DNA of 11,086 bases from Leucobacter sp. (GTDB taxonomy: Bacteria; Actinomycetota; Actinomycetes; Actinomycetales; Microbacteriaceae). Of the stretch, positions 1 through 6,034 are shown piece after piece (within the stretch, counting starts at the first letter, position 1; each line of letters opens with the position of its first letter). The position numbers were made by a program, and so were the translations under genes. The stretch spans positions 1-11,086 of the forward strand of contig JAPSIU010000065.1 in NCBI GenBank assembly GCA_031178565.1, given 5' to 3'. The notes beneath the pieces were generated by a model that saw only the letters and a list, made by a program, of their open reading frames with translations, ran no database searches and had not been told where the DNA came from.

Positions 1-923
1 AGCACGAAGAGCGGACCGAGCCAGACCGGCAGCATGTCGAGCAGCGCGTACTCGATGCCGAACTCGATGCTGTCGCTCGTCACGGCCCCGCCGAGCAGGG
101 CGCCGACCGCGGTGAAGAAGAAGCAGGGGATCGCGCCTCCGAGCGCCGTCGCCGCGATGATATGCGAGGGTGTGGTGTCGCGCGGCAGGTAGCGCGCCAT
201 GTCGGCGCTGTTCGAGTAGGAGAGCGGCGTCGATGACAGGATCGCGAAGCCGATCGTGATGCTCGACCACAGCGCGGCACCCGCGAGCGGCTCGGGCTGC
301 GCGAAGCCCCAGTCGATCTGCGGCGCGATGAAGCCGACGACGACGAGGAAGACGACGAGCAGCCCGATCGTGACGGCGGTATAGGCGCGGAGGATGAGCG
401 CGTGGCCGTAGACCGCCACGAGCACGGTGATGGCTGCGACCGTGATTGAGACGAGCACCAGGGCGAGCGTCTGATCCGCCATTCCCCAGCGCATGAGGAG
501 TTCGGCGCCCATGAAAGACGAGGCGACCCAGTTGAGGGCGAGGAAGACGCCCGAGATGAACCAGCCGTAGAAGGCGATGACGATCCGATTGCCGTGGATC
601 CCGTAGATCGCCCGCTGGACGACCGAGCCCGAGGTTCCCGCAGCCGGGCCGCTCGTCGCGACGATGCCCGGAAGGATCCAGAGCACGTTCGAGGCGAGGA
701 TCACGAGCAGCGCCTGCCAGATCTCGAGCCCCAGCACGAGGGTCAGTGTGGCGCCGATCGTGAAGTTGAGCACACTCACGTTGGGCGCGGCCCAGACGGC
801 GAAGAGCTCGCGGGCCCTGCCGTGGCGCTCGGAGTCGTCGATGAGCTCGATTCCGCGGGTCTCGGGCTGCGTGGGGACGTCGACGTATTCGTGTCCGGAA
901 TCGACGGGGGGATGTTGAGACAC
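1..923 (-). CDS. NCS1-family nucleobase (cytosine/purine/allantoin-type) permease, C-terminus cut by window edge
   Basis: Inner-membrane importer of the nucleobase:cation symporter-1 family, which takes up cytosine, purines, allantoin or related bases. The frame reads continuously for 307 residues from a GTG at 921-923 to the window edge; AGAGGA about nine bases upstream of the GTG is a fair ribosome site. About 45 hydrophilic residues come first, then a run of hydrophobic segments: the opening NVSVLNFTIGA stretch, a glycine/alanine-rich GPAAGTSGSV segment with the following YGIHGNR, and a SNSADMARYLPRDT motif near residue 250, all typical of NCS1 permeases. A full family member has about 450-500 residues, so roughly the last third lies outside. 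It is divergent from a TetR regulator, with two operator-like repeats between them, so it is probably under that regulator's control. The substrate cannot be read from sequence. Family call confident; cytosine specificity is only a guess. Confidence 0.85.
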   Translation of the reverse strand, partial: MSQHPPVDSGHEYVDVPTQPETRGIELIDDSERHGRARELFAVWAAPNVSVLNFTIGATLTLVLGLEIWQALLVILASNVLWILPGIVATSGPAAGTSGSVVQRAIYGIHGNRIVIAFYGWFISGVFLALNWVASSFMGAELLMRWGMADQTLALVLVSITVAAITVLVAVYGHALILRAYTAVTIGLLVVFLVVVGFIAPQIDWGFAQPEPLAGAALWSSITIGFAILSSTPLSYSNSADMARYLPRDTTPSHIIAATALGGAIPCFFFTAVGALLGGAVTSDSIEFGIEYALLDMLPVWLGPLFV

Positions 924-985
924 TCGGAGGATCCTCTCGGCGGAGCCGGGAGCAGCGCCGTCGGGTCGTACCTGAAGCGGCGCTG

Positions 986-1007
986 CTATTGGTCATGGGG
1001 CCAATGG
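986..1007. promoter_or_regulatory. Operator-like inverted repeat 1 between permease and TetR genes
   Basis: A 22-bp imperfect inverted repeat with arms CTATTGG and CCAATGG around an 8-bp spacer. It has the same architecture as a second copy 25 bp further on (start to start). Its position in the divergent intergenic region next to a TetR-family gene makes it a likely binding site for that regulator. Binding is inferred. Confidence 0.6.
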
Positions 1008-1010
1008 GCT

Positions 1011-1032
1011 CTATTGGTCACTAATCCAATAG
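1011..1032. promoter_or_regulatory. Operator-like inverted repeat 2, abutting the TetR start
   Basis: A second 22-bp inverted repeat, with perfect 7-bp arms CTATTGG and CCAATAG and an 8-bp spacer. It ends just before the TetR ribosome site and start codon, so a bound protein would block expression of the regulator itself (autorepression, inferred). The two repeats share CTATTGGTCA and lie in direct orientation about 2.5 helical turns apart. Confidence 0.65.
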
Positions 1033-1042
1033 GATGCTGCAC

Positions 1043-1690
1043 ATGGTGTCAAGCGGCTTGAACCGGAGGGTGCGCAAACAGCCCGGGGAGCGTCGCGCCG
1101 AGATCCTGGCCGAGGCGGCTCGCATCGCGCTCGAGGACGGGCTCGAGCGGATCACCCTGCGCGCGGTCGCCGAGGGGCTGGGGGTGCGCCCCGGTCTGAT
1201 CAGCCACTACTTCCCGGCGGCGGAGGATCTCGTCATCGCGGCCTGCACCCTCGCCATCTCGGGGGAGCGCGAGCGTCTGCTCCCCTCGGGGGGCGAGCCT
1301 CTCGGGCGGCTCGCCGAGTTCGTGCGCCGCCTCCACGAGGACGAAGCGCTGGATCTCTCCCGGCTCTGGCTGAACGCGCGGCACCTCGCGCGATTCAATC
1401 CAGCCCTCGCGGATGTTCTCGAGGAGCAGGAGGCTCTGGACCGGGACCGGCTCGTGGAGCTGATCGACGAGGGGGTCGCGGCGGGGGTCTTCTCGGTCGA
1501 GGAGCCCTTCGCCGCCTGTGTGCGCATCTTCATCGCCGTCGACGGAGTGGGCGCCTACGCCAACAACAGGGGCCCCTTCGATCACGAGGCCTACACGCGC
1601 TTCGTGAGCGACGTCTGCGAGTGGGCGCTGGGTCTGGAGGCCGGAGTGCTCGTCGAGGCGATTGCCTCGCTCGAAGGGGCCTCCTCGTGA
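1043..1690 (+). CDS. TetR/AcrR-family transcriptional regulator
   Basis: A 215-residue one-component DNA-binding repressor. The N-terminal helix-turn-helix is clear at about residues 18-62: RRAEILAEAARIALEDG, then ITLRAVAEGLGVRPGLISHYFP and an acidic helix, the standard TetR_N layout. The rest (about 65-215) is the all-helical ligand/dimerisation domain, without a ligand-specific signature I can name. The ATG at 1043 is preferred because AGGA (1031-1034) lies 8 bases upstream; an in-frame ATG at 1034 would leave no room for a ribosome site. It is divergent from the NCS1 permease and very probably controls it and itself through the two inverted repeats at 986-1032. By analogy with nucleobase-sensing TetR proteins such as RutR the effector could be a pyrimidine or purine, but that is inference from the neighbour. 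Confidence 0.85.
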   Translation: MVSSGLNRRVRKQPGERRAEILAEAARIALEDGLERITLRAVAEGLGVRPGLISHYFPAAEDLVIAACTLAISGERERLLPSGGEPLGRLAEFVRRLHEDEALDLSRLWLNARHLARFNPALADVLEEQEALDRDRLVELIDEGVAAGVFSVEEPFAACVRIFIAVDGVGAYANNRGPFDHEAYTRFVSDVCEWALGLEAGVLVEAIASLEGASS

Positions 1691-1783
1691 TAGAATGATT
1701 CTTCCGGCTCCTGGAGTCGGATTGACAATTCCACAGCGCGTGATGTGAACGCCCCAGACTGCCCCGATCGGGATGCAGGATAC
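1691..1783 (+). promoter_or_regulatory. Upstream region of ssrA: weak stem-loop and candidate -35 element
   Basis: This 93-bp gap precedes the tmRNA. A short stem (CCGGCTC 1704-1710, GAGTCGG 1714-1720, one G-U pair, 3-nt loop) follows the TetR stop but lacks a T-tract, so it is at best a weak terminator. TTGACA at 1722-1727 is a perfect -35 consensus, but no convincing -10 lies 16-18 bp further. GGATAC (1778-1783) sits immediately before the mature 5' end, too close to set it, so a processed precursor is likely. Confidence 0.3.
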
Positions 1784-2156
1784 GGGGCCGATCGGTTTCG
1801 ACACGTCGATTTGAGACTGTGAGAAGCGGGTCGAGGACGCGGAGTTATCTCGTAAACGCCCTTCGCAAACCATAGGTGCCAACGCTAAGCGCACCGACTT
1901 CGCTCTCGCTGCCTAAGCAGTAAGACCGAGTCCGTCAAGTCCGGGTTCGTTCCCGCCCCGGTACTTGGCGTCATTTAGGGAACTTGCTGGTGCGTCGCGC
2001 CTCGGGGCGCACCGGGACTTTCACCGAGGCTGGGCCTGTCGTTCTAGGTGTTCGTGACAAAGAACGGGGCCGAGTAGAACGTTTCCACGGACTACACCCG
2101 TAGAAGGCACGGAATCGTCGAAGTGGACCGGGGTTCGATTCCCCGCGGCTCCACCA
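1784..2156 (+). ncRNA. ssrA: tmRNA (transfer-messenger RNA)
   Basis: A 373-nt tmRNA, which with SmpB rescues stalled ribosomes by adding a degradation tag. The 5' end GGGGCCG (1784-1790) pairs with CGGCTCC (2146-2152), closing the tRNA-like acceptor stem with one G-U, followed by encoded ACCA. The conserved GATCGGTTTCGAC follows the 5' strand. The 3' part has a T-arm (GGGGTTCGATTCCCC) just before the acceptor strand. The internal reading frame encodes ANAKRTDFALAA and a stop, the LAA-ended tag recognised by ClpXP-type proteases. A rho-independent terminator follows within 70 bp. No smpB is adjacent: the upstream neighbour is the TetR gene and the downstream one folE. tmRNA 3' ends are common integration sites, but no integrase or repeat of the 3' end is present here. 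Confidence 0.97.
1878..1916 (+). other. tmRNA tag-peptide reading frame (ANAKRTDFALAA)
   Basis: Within ssrA, codons from GCC at 1878 read A-N-A-K-R-T-D-F-A-L-A-A then TAA (1914-1916). The AN start and FALAA end match actinobacterial tmRNA tags; the resume codon is inferred by alignment to that pattern rather than tested. Confidence 0.93.
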
Positions 2157-2186
2157 GGGTTCGCATCACGCGCGAGAGCAGCAGCC

Positions 2187-2222
2187 GAGAGGTCGCCCGA
2201 ATGGGCGGCCTCTCTCTGTTTT
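2187..2222 (+). terminator. Rho-independent terminator of ssrA
   Basis: Stem of 12 bp: GAGAGGTCGCCC (2187-2198) and GGGCGGCCTCTC (2203-2214) with a single G-U pair, loop GAAT, followed by TCTGTTTT. Strong stem, tetraloop and T-tract in the right order for the + strand. Confidence 0.9.
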
Positions 2223-2319
2223 CCTGCCGTCGGCGCCGGCGCGACCGGCATGGGGGCGCTGCGACGGCGCCGCCCTCGACCCCGGAGAGGATTCGGACGG
2301 CACCCGGTGCCCGGGCGAG

Positions 2320-2349
2320 TTCTAAAGTGCATAATCATTGACGTTAGAA
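2320..2349. promoter_or_regulatory. Imperfect palindrome overlapping the folE operon promoter
   Basis: Arms TTCTAA (2320-2325) and TTAGAA (2344-2349) are exact reverse complements; further matched positions inside give the pattern TTCTAAnGTnnA, 6-bp spacer, TnnACnTTAGAA. It covers the proposed -35 element (2338-2343), where a bound protein would block RNA polymerase. The AT-rich stretch stands out against its GC-rich surroundings. The regulator is unknown and no gene for it is adjacent. Confidence 0.45.
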
Positions 2350-2367
2350 GGCGGCCGGGTCTACTGT
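2338..2367 (+). promoter_or_regulatory. Candidate promoter of the folE-led operon
   Basis: TTGACG (2338-2343), 18-bp spacer, TACTGT (2362-2367), a good actinobacterial housekeeping-type pair. Transcription would start near 2374, giving a leader of about 30 nt that carries AGAAGGGG (2388-2395) before the ATG at 2406. The stretch 2223-2319 upstream holds nothing else I can support. Confidence 0.55.
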
Positions 2368-2405
2368 GGGGATACATGCACCTCCGCAGAAGGGGCTCAC
2401 CCACG

Positions 2406-3017
2406 ATGGCTGTCGCGCACTCCTCGCTCGCTCCCTCGGCCGCGCCGGCCGAGGTGAAGCTCCGCCGCGAAACGGCGGAGCGGGCCGTGGCGGATCTCCT
2501 GCGAGCGCTGGGGGAGGACCCGGACGGCGACCGGTTGAGCAAGACCCCGCGCCGCGTAGTCGAGACCCTGAGCGAGGCGCTGCGCCGCCCCGAGCTCCCG
2601 CCCGTCTCCTTCGTGGATCATTCGGGGTCGCGGGAACTCGTCGAGGTCAGCGGGATCCCGTTCCGATCCATCTGCGAGCACCACCTCCTCCCGTTTCACG
2701 GCGTCGCGCACGTCGGATACCTGCCCGACGGCCGACTCGTCGGCGTGTCGCTGCCCGTCCGAGTGGTCGAGCACTTCGCATCCGGGCTGCAGATCCAGGA
2801 GCGCATGACCGATGAGATCGCGGACTGGCTGTTCCAGAACCTCCATCCGCGCGGTGTCGGCGTCGTCGTCGAGGCCGAGCACCTGTGCATGTCGTTCCGC
2901 GGCATCGGGGATCGGGCGACGTCGCTGAGGACACGCGCCTTCCGAGGCGACCTCCGGACACTGGAGTCGTCGCAGAGTCGAGGAACCGAGGAGGATCCAT
3001 GTCAACGCGCACCGTGA
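2406..3017 (+). CDS. folE: GTP cyclohydrolase I family protein (FolE-type), divergent
   Basis: Family reaction: GTP to 7,8-dihydroneopterin triphosphate, the first step of folate/pterin synthesis. 203 residues from the ATG at 2406, chosen because AGAAGGGG lies 10 bases upstream and the -10 at 2362-2367 would exclude an earlier start. Zinc ligands are in place: C90 and H93 in SICEHHLLPFHG and C161 in HLCMSFRG, an exact offset of 20 from E. coli C110, H113 and C181 as I recall them. H92, Q131-E132 and R165 also fit. At the GTP-phosphate loop the usual GLSK reads GVSL: the Lys matching E. coli K136 is Leu116, while S115 and R119 remain. The last 20 or so residues (ESSQSRGTEEDPCQRAP) do not resemble the usual C-terminus and overlap the next gene by 19 bp. 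Activity on GTP is likely but not assured; it may be a second, specialised FolE. Confidence 0.88.
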   Translation: MAVAHSSLAPSAAPAEVKLRRETAERAVADLLRALGEDPDGDRLSKTPRRVVETLSEALRRPELPPVSFVDHSGSRELVEVSGIPFRSICEHHLLPFHGVAHVGYLPDGRLVGVSLPVRVVEHFASGLQIQERMTDEIADWLFQNLHPRGVGVVVEAEHLCMSFRGIGDRATSLRTRAFRGDLRTLESSQSRGTEEDPCQRAP

Positions 3018-4075
3018 TCATCGGAGGCGGCCTCGCCGGCGCCACCGCGGCCGAAGAGCTGCGCAAGCTCGGGTACGACGGCGCGATCGAGCTGCTGGCG
3101 GCCGAACGGCACCGGCCGTACGCGCGGCCGCCGCTCTCGAAGGGCTACCTCGCGGGGTCCGAGGAGCTGGAGGGCGTCTTCGTGCACCCTGAGGGGTGGG
3201 AGCTGGAGCACGGCGTCGTGCTCCGCACCGGCATCGAGGCACGGCGCATCGCAGGCCGCGTCGTCGAGCTCGCGGGAGGGGGCAGGCGCGTGGTCCTGAT
3301 CGGATCCGGCTGGATCGGGCTCGAACTCGCCGCCGCCGCCCGCGGGTACGGCAACGAGGTGACCGTCGTGTCGCGGGATCGCACGCCACTGGCGACGGCG
3401 CTCGGGGAGGAGCTGGGTGAGATGTTCCGCGAGCTGCACGAGCAGAACGGGGTCGTGTTCCTCCCCGAGCGAGAGGTGGCCGAGATCGAGACCGACGGGG
3501 ACGGGGGCGCCGCGGGCGTCAGGACCGGACACGAGACCGTTCCCGCCGACATCGTGCTCGTCGGCATCGGAGCCGTGCCCGACACCGCTGTCGCCGAAAC
3601 CGCCGGGCTGCGGATCGACGGGGGGATCCTCGTCGACGAGCGCATGCGCACCTCCGCGCCGGACGTCTTCGCGGCCGGAGACGTGGCCAACCCGATGCAC
3701 CCGGTCCTCGGCGCGCGCCTCAGGAGCGAGCACTGGGCCAATGCGATCGCGAGCGGCAAGGTGGCCGCCTCGAGCATGCTCGGGGGCGACGCGGTGCTCG
3801 ATGACATCCCGTACTTCTACACGGACCAGTACGATCTCGGCATGGAGTACTCGGGATACGCTCCGCTGGCGAGCGACGCCGAGCTCGTGATCCGCGGTGA
3901 TCGGGCCGCACGCGAGCTGATCGCCTTCTGGGGGTCGGACGGTCGTGTCGTGGCGGGAATGAACGTGAACGTCTGGGACGTGAACGAGGAGATCCAGCGT
4001 CTCATCCGAGACCGGGTCGCCGTGGACCGGGAGCGCCTCGCGGACCCGGCCGTCGAACTGGTGTCGCTCGTATGA
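2999..4075 (+). CDS. FAD-dependent NAD(P)H oxidoreductase (ferredoxin/rubredoxin-reductase-like), internally shortened
   Basis: 358-residue pyridine-nucleotide-disulfide-type flavoprotein. Visible parts: N-terminal FAD dinucleotide fold VIIGGGLAGATAAEE (residues 6-20), the RPYARPPLSKGYL motif of the ferredoxin-reductase/NirB-like group (39-51), the NAD(P)H fold VVLIGSGWIGLELA (98-111), the second FAD motif DVFAAGDVA (222-230), and a C-terminal reductase domain. The segment between VVELAGG (88-94) and the NAD(P)H fold, normally about 45-50 residues with the YDxLLLATG element, is absent; the frame stays open. That part closes the FAD domain, so flavin binding may be impaired. Family members are around 400 residues. 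The ATG at 2999 has GAGGAGG upstream and lies inside the 3' end of folE; the stop overlaps the next start (ATGA). The electron acceptor is unknown. The position inside a pterin operon suggests it reduces or oxidises a pterin or feeds electrons to a partner (inference). Confidence 0.85.
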   Translation: MSTRTVIIGGGLAGATAAEELRKLGYDGAIELLAAERHRPYARPPLSKGYLAGSEELEGVFVHPEGWELEHGVVLRTGIEARRIAGRVVELAGGGRRVVLIGSGWIGLELAAAARGYGNEVTVVSRDRTPLATALGEELGEMFRELHEQNGVVFLPEREVAEIETDGDGGAAGVRTGHETVPADIVLVGIGAVPDTAVAETAGLRIDGGILVDERMRTSAPDVFAAGDVANPMHPVLGARLRSEHWANAIASGKVAASSMLGGDAVLDDIPYFYTDQYDLGMEYSGYAPLASDAELVIRGDRAARELIAFWGSDGRVVAGMNVNVWDVNEEIQRLIRDRVAVDRERLADPAVELVSLV

Positions 4076-4947
4076 TCCGTCGCATCGGACGCCGTCGATT
4101 CGACTTCGAACGGCAGATCGCGGTCATGGCGGTCGTGAACCGCACACCGGACTCCTTCTCTGACAACGGGGCGACATTCGCACTCGATCGGGCCGTGGAA
4201 GCGGCGATCCGGGCGGCGGAGCTGGGGGCCGACTGGGTGGATGTCGGCGGCGTCCCGTTCGGTCGGGGTCCCTCGGTGTCGGTGGAGGAGGAGATCGACC
4301 GGGTCCTGCCCGTCATCGCCGCGATCACGGCGACCAGCGACGTCGTGGTGTCGGTCGACACCAACAGGGCCGAGGTCGCGGATGCCGCGATCGCAGCGGG
4401 CGCCGCAGTCATCAACGACACGAGCGGGCTCGGAGATCCGGACATGGCGGGTGTGATCGCGGCATCCGACGCGCACGTCGTCATCACGCACAGCGTCGGT
4501 CCACCGCGGGTAGAGAAGCCTCCGGCGCGCTTCGGCGACGTGGTGGGCGAGGTGCGACGGTTTCTCGACGACCGCGTCGAGCAGGCCGTCGAGGCGGGTA
4601 TCCCACGAGACCGGATCATCGTCGATCCGGGGCACGATCTCGACAAGAACACCCTGCACTCGCTGGAGCTCACCCGCCGCCTGGGGGAGATCGCCGACAT
4701 CGGGCTGCCCCTCCTCGTCGCGGTCTCGAACAAGGACTTCATCGGCGAGTCCATCGACCGGGAGCAGGGGCGCCGGCTCGCGGGATCGCTCGCCGCGATG
4801 GTGAGCTGCGTCGAACGCGGTGCCCGGATCGTGCGGATGCACGACGCCGAGGCCGCCGTCGACGCCGCGCGGATGGCGGAGGCCGTTCTCGGTTTCCGCG
4901 CTCCCGTCCGGCTCGAGCACAACACCCACCCGACGAGGAACGTATGA
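4072..4947 (+). CDS. folP2: Dihydropteroate synthase-like protein, FolP2 type
   Basis: 291-residue TIM-barrel of the pterin-binding family, whose standard member (FolP) joins pABA to dihydropterin pyrophosphate. Pterin-pocket residues are kept: N23 in NRTPDSFSDNGATF, D96 in VSVDT, N115 in VINDT, D185 in VDPGHD, K221 in SNKDF, R255 and H257 in RMHD. Several fall at the same numbers as in E. coli FolP. The pABA/phosphate loop is different: DVGGESTRPG is replaced by DVGGVPFGRG, losing the Ser-Thr-Arg-Pro core, and the DPGFGFGK element reads DPGHDLDK. NRTPDSF, DVGGV, SNKDF and HD.DKNT match the mycobacterial FolP2 (Rv1207-type) group as I remember it, reported not to act as DHPS. So it binds a pterin, but its second substrate is probably not standard pABA. 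It overlaps both neighbours by 4 bp (ATGA), implying translational coupling. Confidence 0.88.
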   Translation: MIRRIGRRRFDFERQIAVMAVVNRTPDSFSDNGATFALDRAVEAAIRAAELGADWVDVGGVPFGRGPSVSVEEEIDRVLPVIAAITATSDVVVSVDTNRAEVADAAIAAGAAVINDTSGLGDPDMAGVIAASDAHVVITHSVGPPRVEKPPARFGDVVGEVRRFLDDRVEQAVEAGIPRDRIIVDPGHDLDKNTLHSLELTRRLGEIADIGLPLLVAVSNKDFIGESIDREQGRRLAGSLAAMVSCVERGARIVRMHDAEAAVDAARMAEAVLGFRAPVRLEHNTHPTRNV

Positions 4948-5687
4948 ACGCGCGCATCGATCGCCTCTGGCCGCGGCCGAGCGAGGACCTCGGCGATGAG
5001 GAGCTCCTCGCCGCCTACCCGTTCCCGCACGGACGGAGCTGGCTCCGGATGAACTTCGTCACCAGCATCGACGGTGCCGCGACCCGGTCCGGTCGGTCCG
5101 GGGGCCTCGGCGACGACGCGGACCGCCGGGTATTCGACCTCCTGCGGCGGCCCGCCCACGCGGTGCTCGTCGCCGCCGGAACCGTCCGCATCGAGGGATA
5201 CGAGGCGATGCGCCTCGACGACGAAGCCGTGGCCTGGCGCGTCGAACGCGGCCTCCCTCCGCACCCGGTCTTCGCGCTCGTCACCCGGAGCCTCGACCTC
5301 GACCCCGCGTCGCCGCTCTTCACGGACGCGCCCGTGCGCCCGATCGTCTACACCGTCGCGAGTGCACCCGGCCATCGCCGCGAGGCGCTGGACCCGGTGG
5401 CGGACGTGGTGGATGTCGGCGACCGGCAGGTGGATCTCGCCCGGCTCAGGAGCGACCTCGCGGCCCGCGGGTGCAGCAGGATCCACAGCGAGGGAGGCCC
5501 GAGTCTCTTCGGAGCGTTCCTCGAGGCGAAGGCCGTCGACGAGCTCTGCCTCACCGTCGCCCCCACGCTGGAGTCCGGGAGCGCGCGCCGGATCGCGCGG
5601 GCGCCCGATCCGGCTCCGACGGAGACGACCCTGGCCTCGGTGCTGCGAGCGGCCGACGAGCTCTTCCTCCGATACGTCCGTCGGTAG
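4944..5687 (+). CDS. Rv2671-like pyrimidine/dihydrofolate reductase (RibD C-terminal domain family)
   Basis: 247-residue NADPH-dependent reductase of the DHFR-like RibD_C fold, without the N-terminal deaminase of true RibD. Key stretches: LRMNFVTSIDGAATRSGRSG (34-53), VLVAAGTVRIEGY (74-86), RIHSEGGPSLFGAFLEAKAVDELCLTVAP (179-207), and a C-terminal ELFLRYVRR. These match, in order, M. tuberculosis Rv2671 as I recall it; that protein was annotated RibD and later described as a DHFR functional analogue able to give antifolate (PAS) resistance. EGGPSLFGAF is the nucleotide-binding turn. The start overlaps the stop of the FolP2-like gene by 4 bp, making this the fourth coupled gene of the operon. 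The context with FolE and FolP2 favours a pterin or dihydrofolate substrate over a riboflavin intermediate (inference). I see no clear terminator in the 49 bp after it. Confidence 0.88.
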   Translation: MNARIDRLWPRPSEDLGDEELLAAYPFPHGRSWLRMNFVTSIDGAATRSGRSGGLGDDADRRVFDLLRRPAHAVLVAAGTVRIEGYEAMRLDDEAVAWRVERGLPPHPVFALVTRSLDLDPASPLFTDAPVRPIVYTVASAPGHRREALDPVADVVDVGDRQVDLARLRSDLAARGCSRIHSEGGPSLFGAFLEAKAVDELCLTVAPTLESGSARRIARAPDPAPTETTLASVLRAADELFLRYVRR

Positions 5688-5736
5688 AGGGGGAACGGCT
5701 GGGCGCCGACCCCCGAGGTTCTGGGAAGATGGAGGC

Positions 5737-6015
5737 ATGGAACGAAGGCCGGAGGGCGACGGGGGAAGCCGGCTCGGGGAGTACGCCCTCGCGGCGAGTC
5801 TCGCCGCGGTCGCCTGCGCGTTCGTGCCGGCGGTCGGGGACGTCGTCGTCGTCCCGCTGGCCGTGCTCGCGATCGTGCTCGCCCTCGTCGAGATCCGCCG
5901 CCACGAGTCGGGGCGAAAGGCCCGCGTCGGGCAGGCGACCGTCGGGGCCGTCCTCGCCGCGGTCATGCTGCTCGTCGTCTTCATGACCTTCGCGGCATCG
6001 CAGCTGCACGCGTGA
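5737..6015 (+). CDS. Small two-helix membrane protein (possibly DUF4190-like)
   Basis: 92 residues: a charged N-terminus (MERRPEGDGGSR), one long or two close hydrophobic segments (about residues 17-51, with a PAVGD turn), a basic loop (EIRRHESGRKAR), and a second clear helix (about 62-86) near the C-terminus. The layout resembles DUF4190 proteins, but the assignment is weak. The ATG at 5737 has GGAGG only one base upstream, so initiation must use a further purine run (GGGAAG near 5723) or be inefficient; no better in-frame start exists. It lies 49 bp after the Rv2671-like gene and 19 bp before the GlxA-type regulator, all on one strand, so co-transcription with either is possible. Function unknown. 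Confidence 0.65.
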   Translation: MERRPEGDGGSRLGEYALAASLAAVACAFVPAVGDVVVVPLAVLAIVLALVEIRRHESGRKARVGQATVGAVLAAVMLLVVFMTFAASQLHA

Positions 6016-6034
6016 GGAGGGTGGAGTGAGACGC

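Noticed and set aside
2130..2160. tmRNA 3' end as an attachment site for an integrated element
   Set aside because: No repeat of the 3' end, no integrase and no shift in composition downstream; the terminator and a chromosomal operon follow directly.
2299..2311. 13-bp palindrome GGCACC-C-GGTGCC upstream of folE
   Set aside because: Too tight to fold as a hairpin and in GC-rich sequence where such palindromes are common; possible as a DNA operator but nothing supports it beyond symmetry.
2250..2405. Upstream extension of folE to an earlier ATG, or start at 2376
   Set aside because: The extension is arginine-rich with no family similarity, spans the promoter, and ATG 2376 would lie almost at the predicted transcription start; ATG 2406 has the ribosome site.
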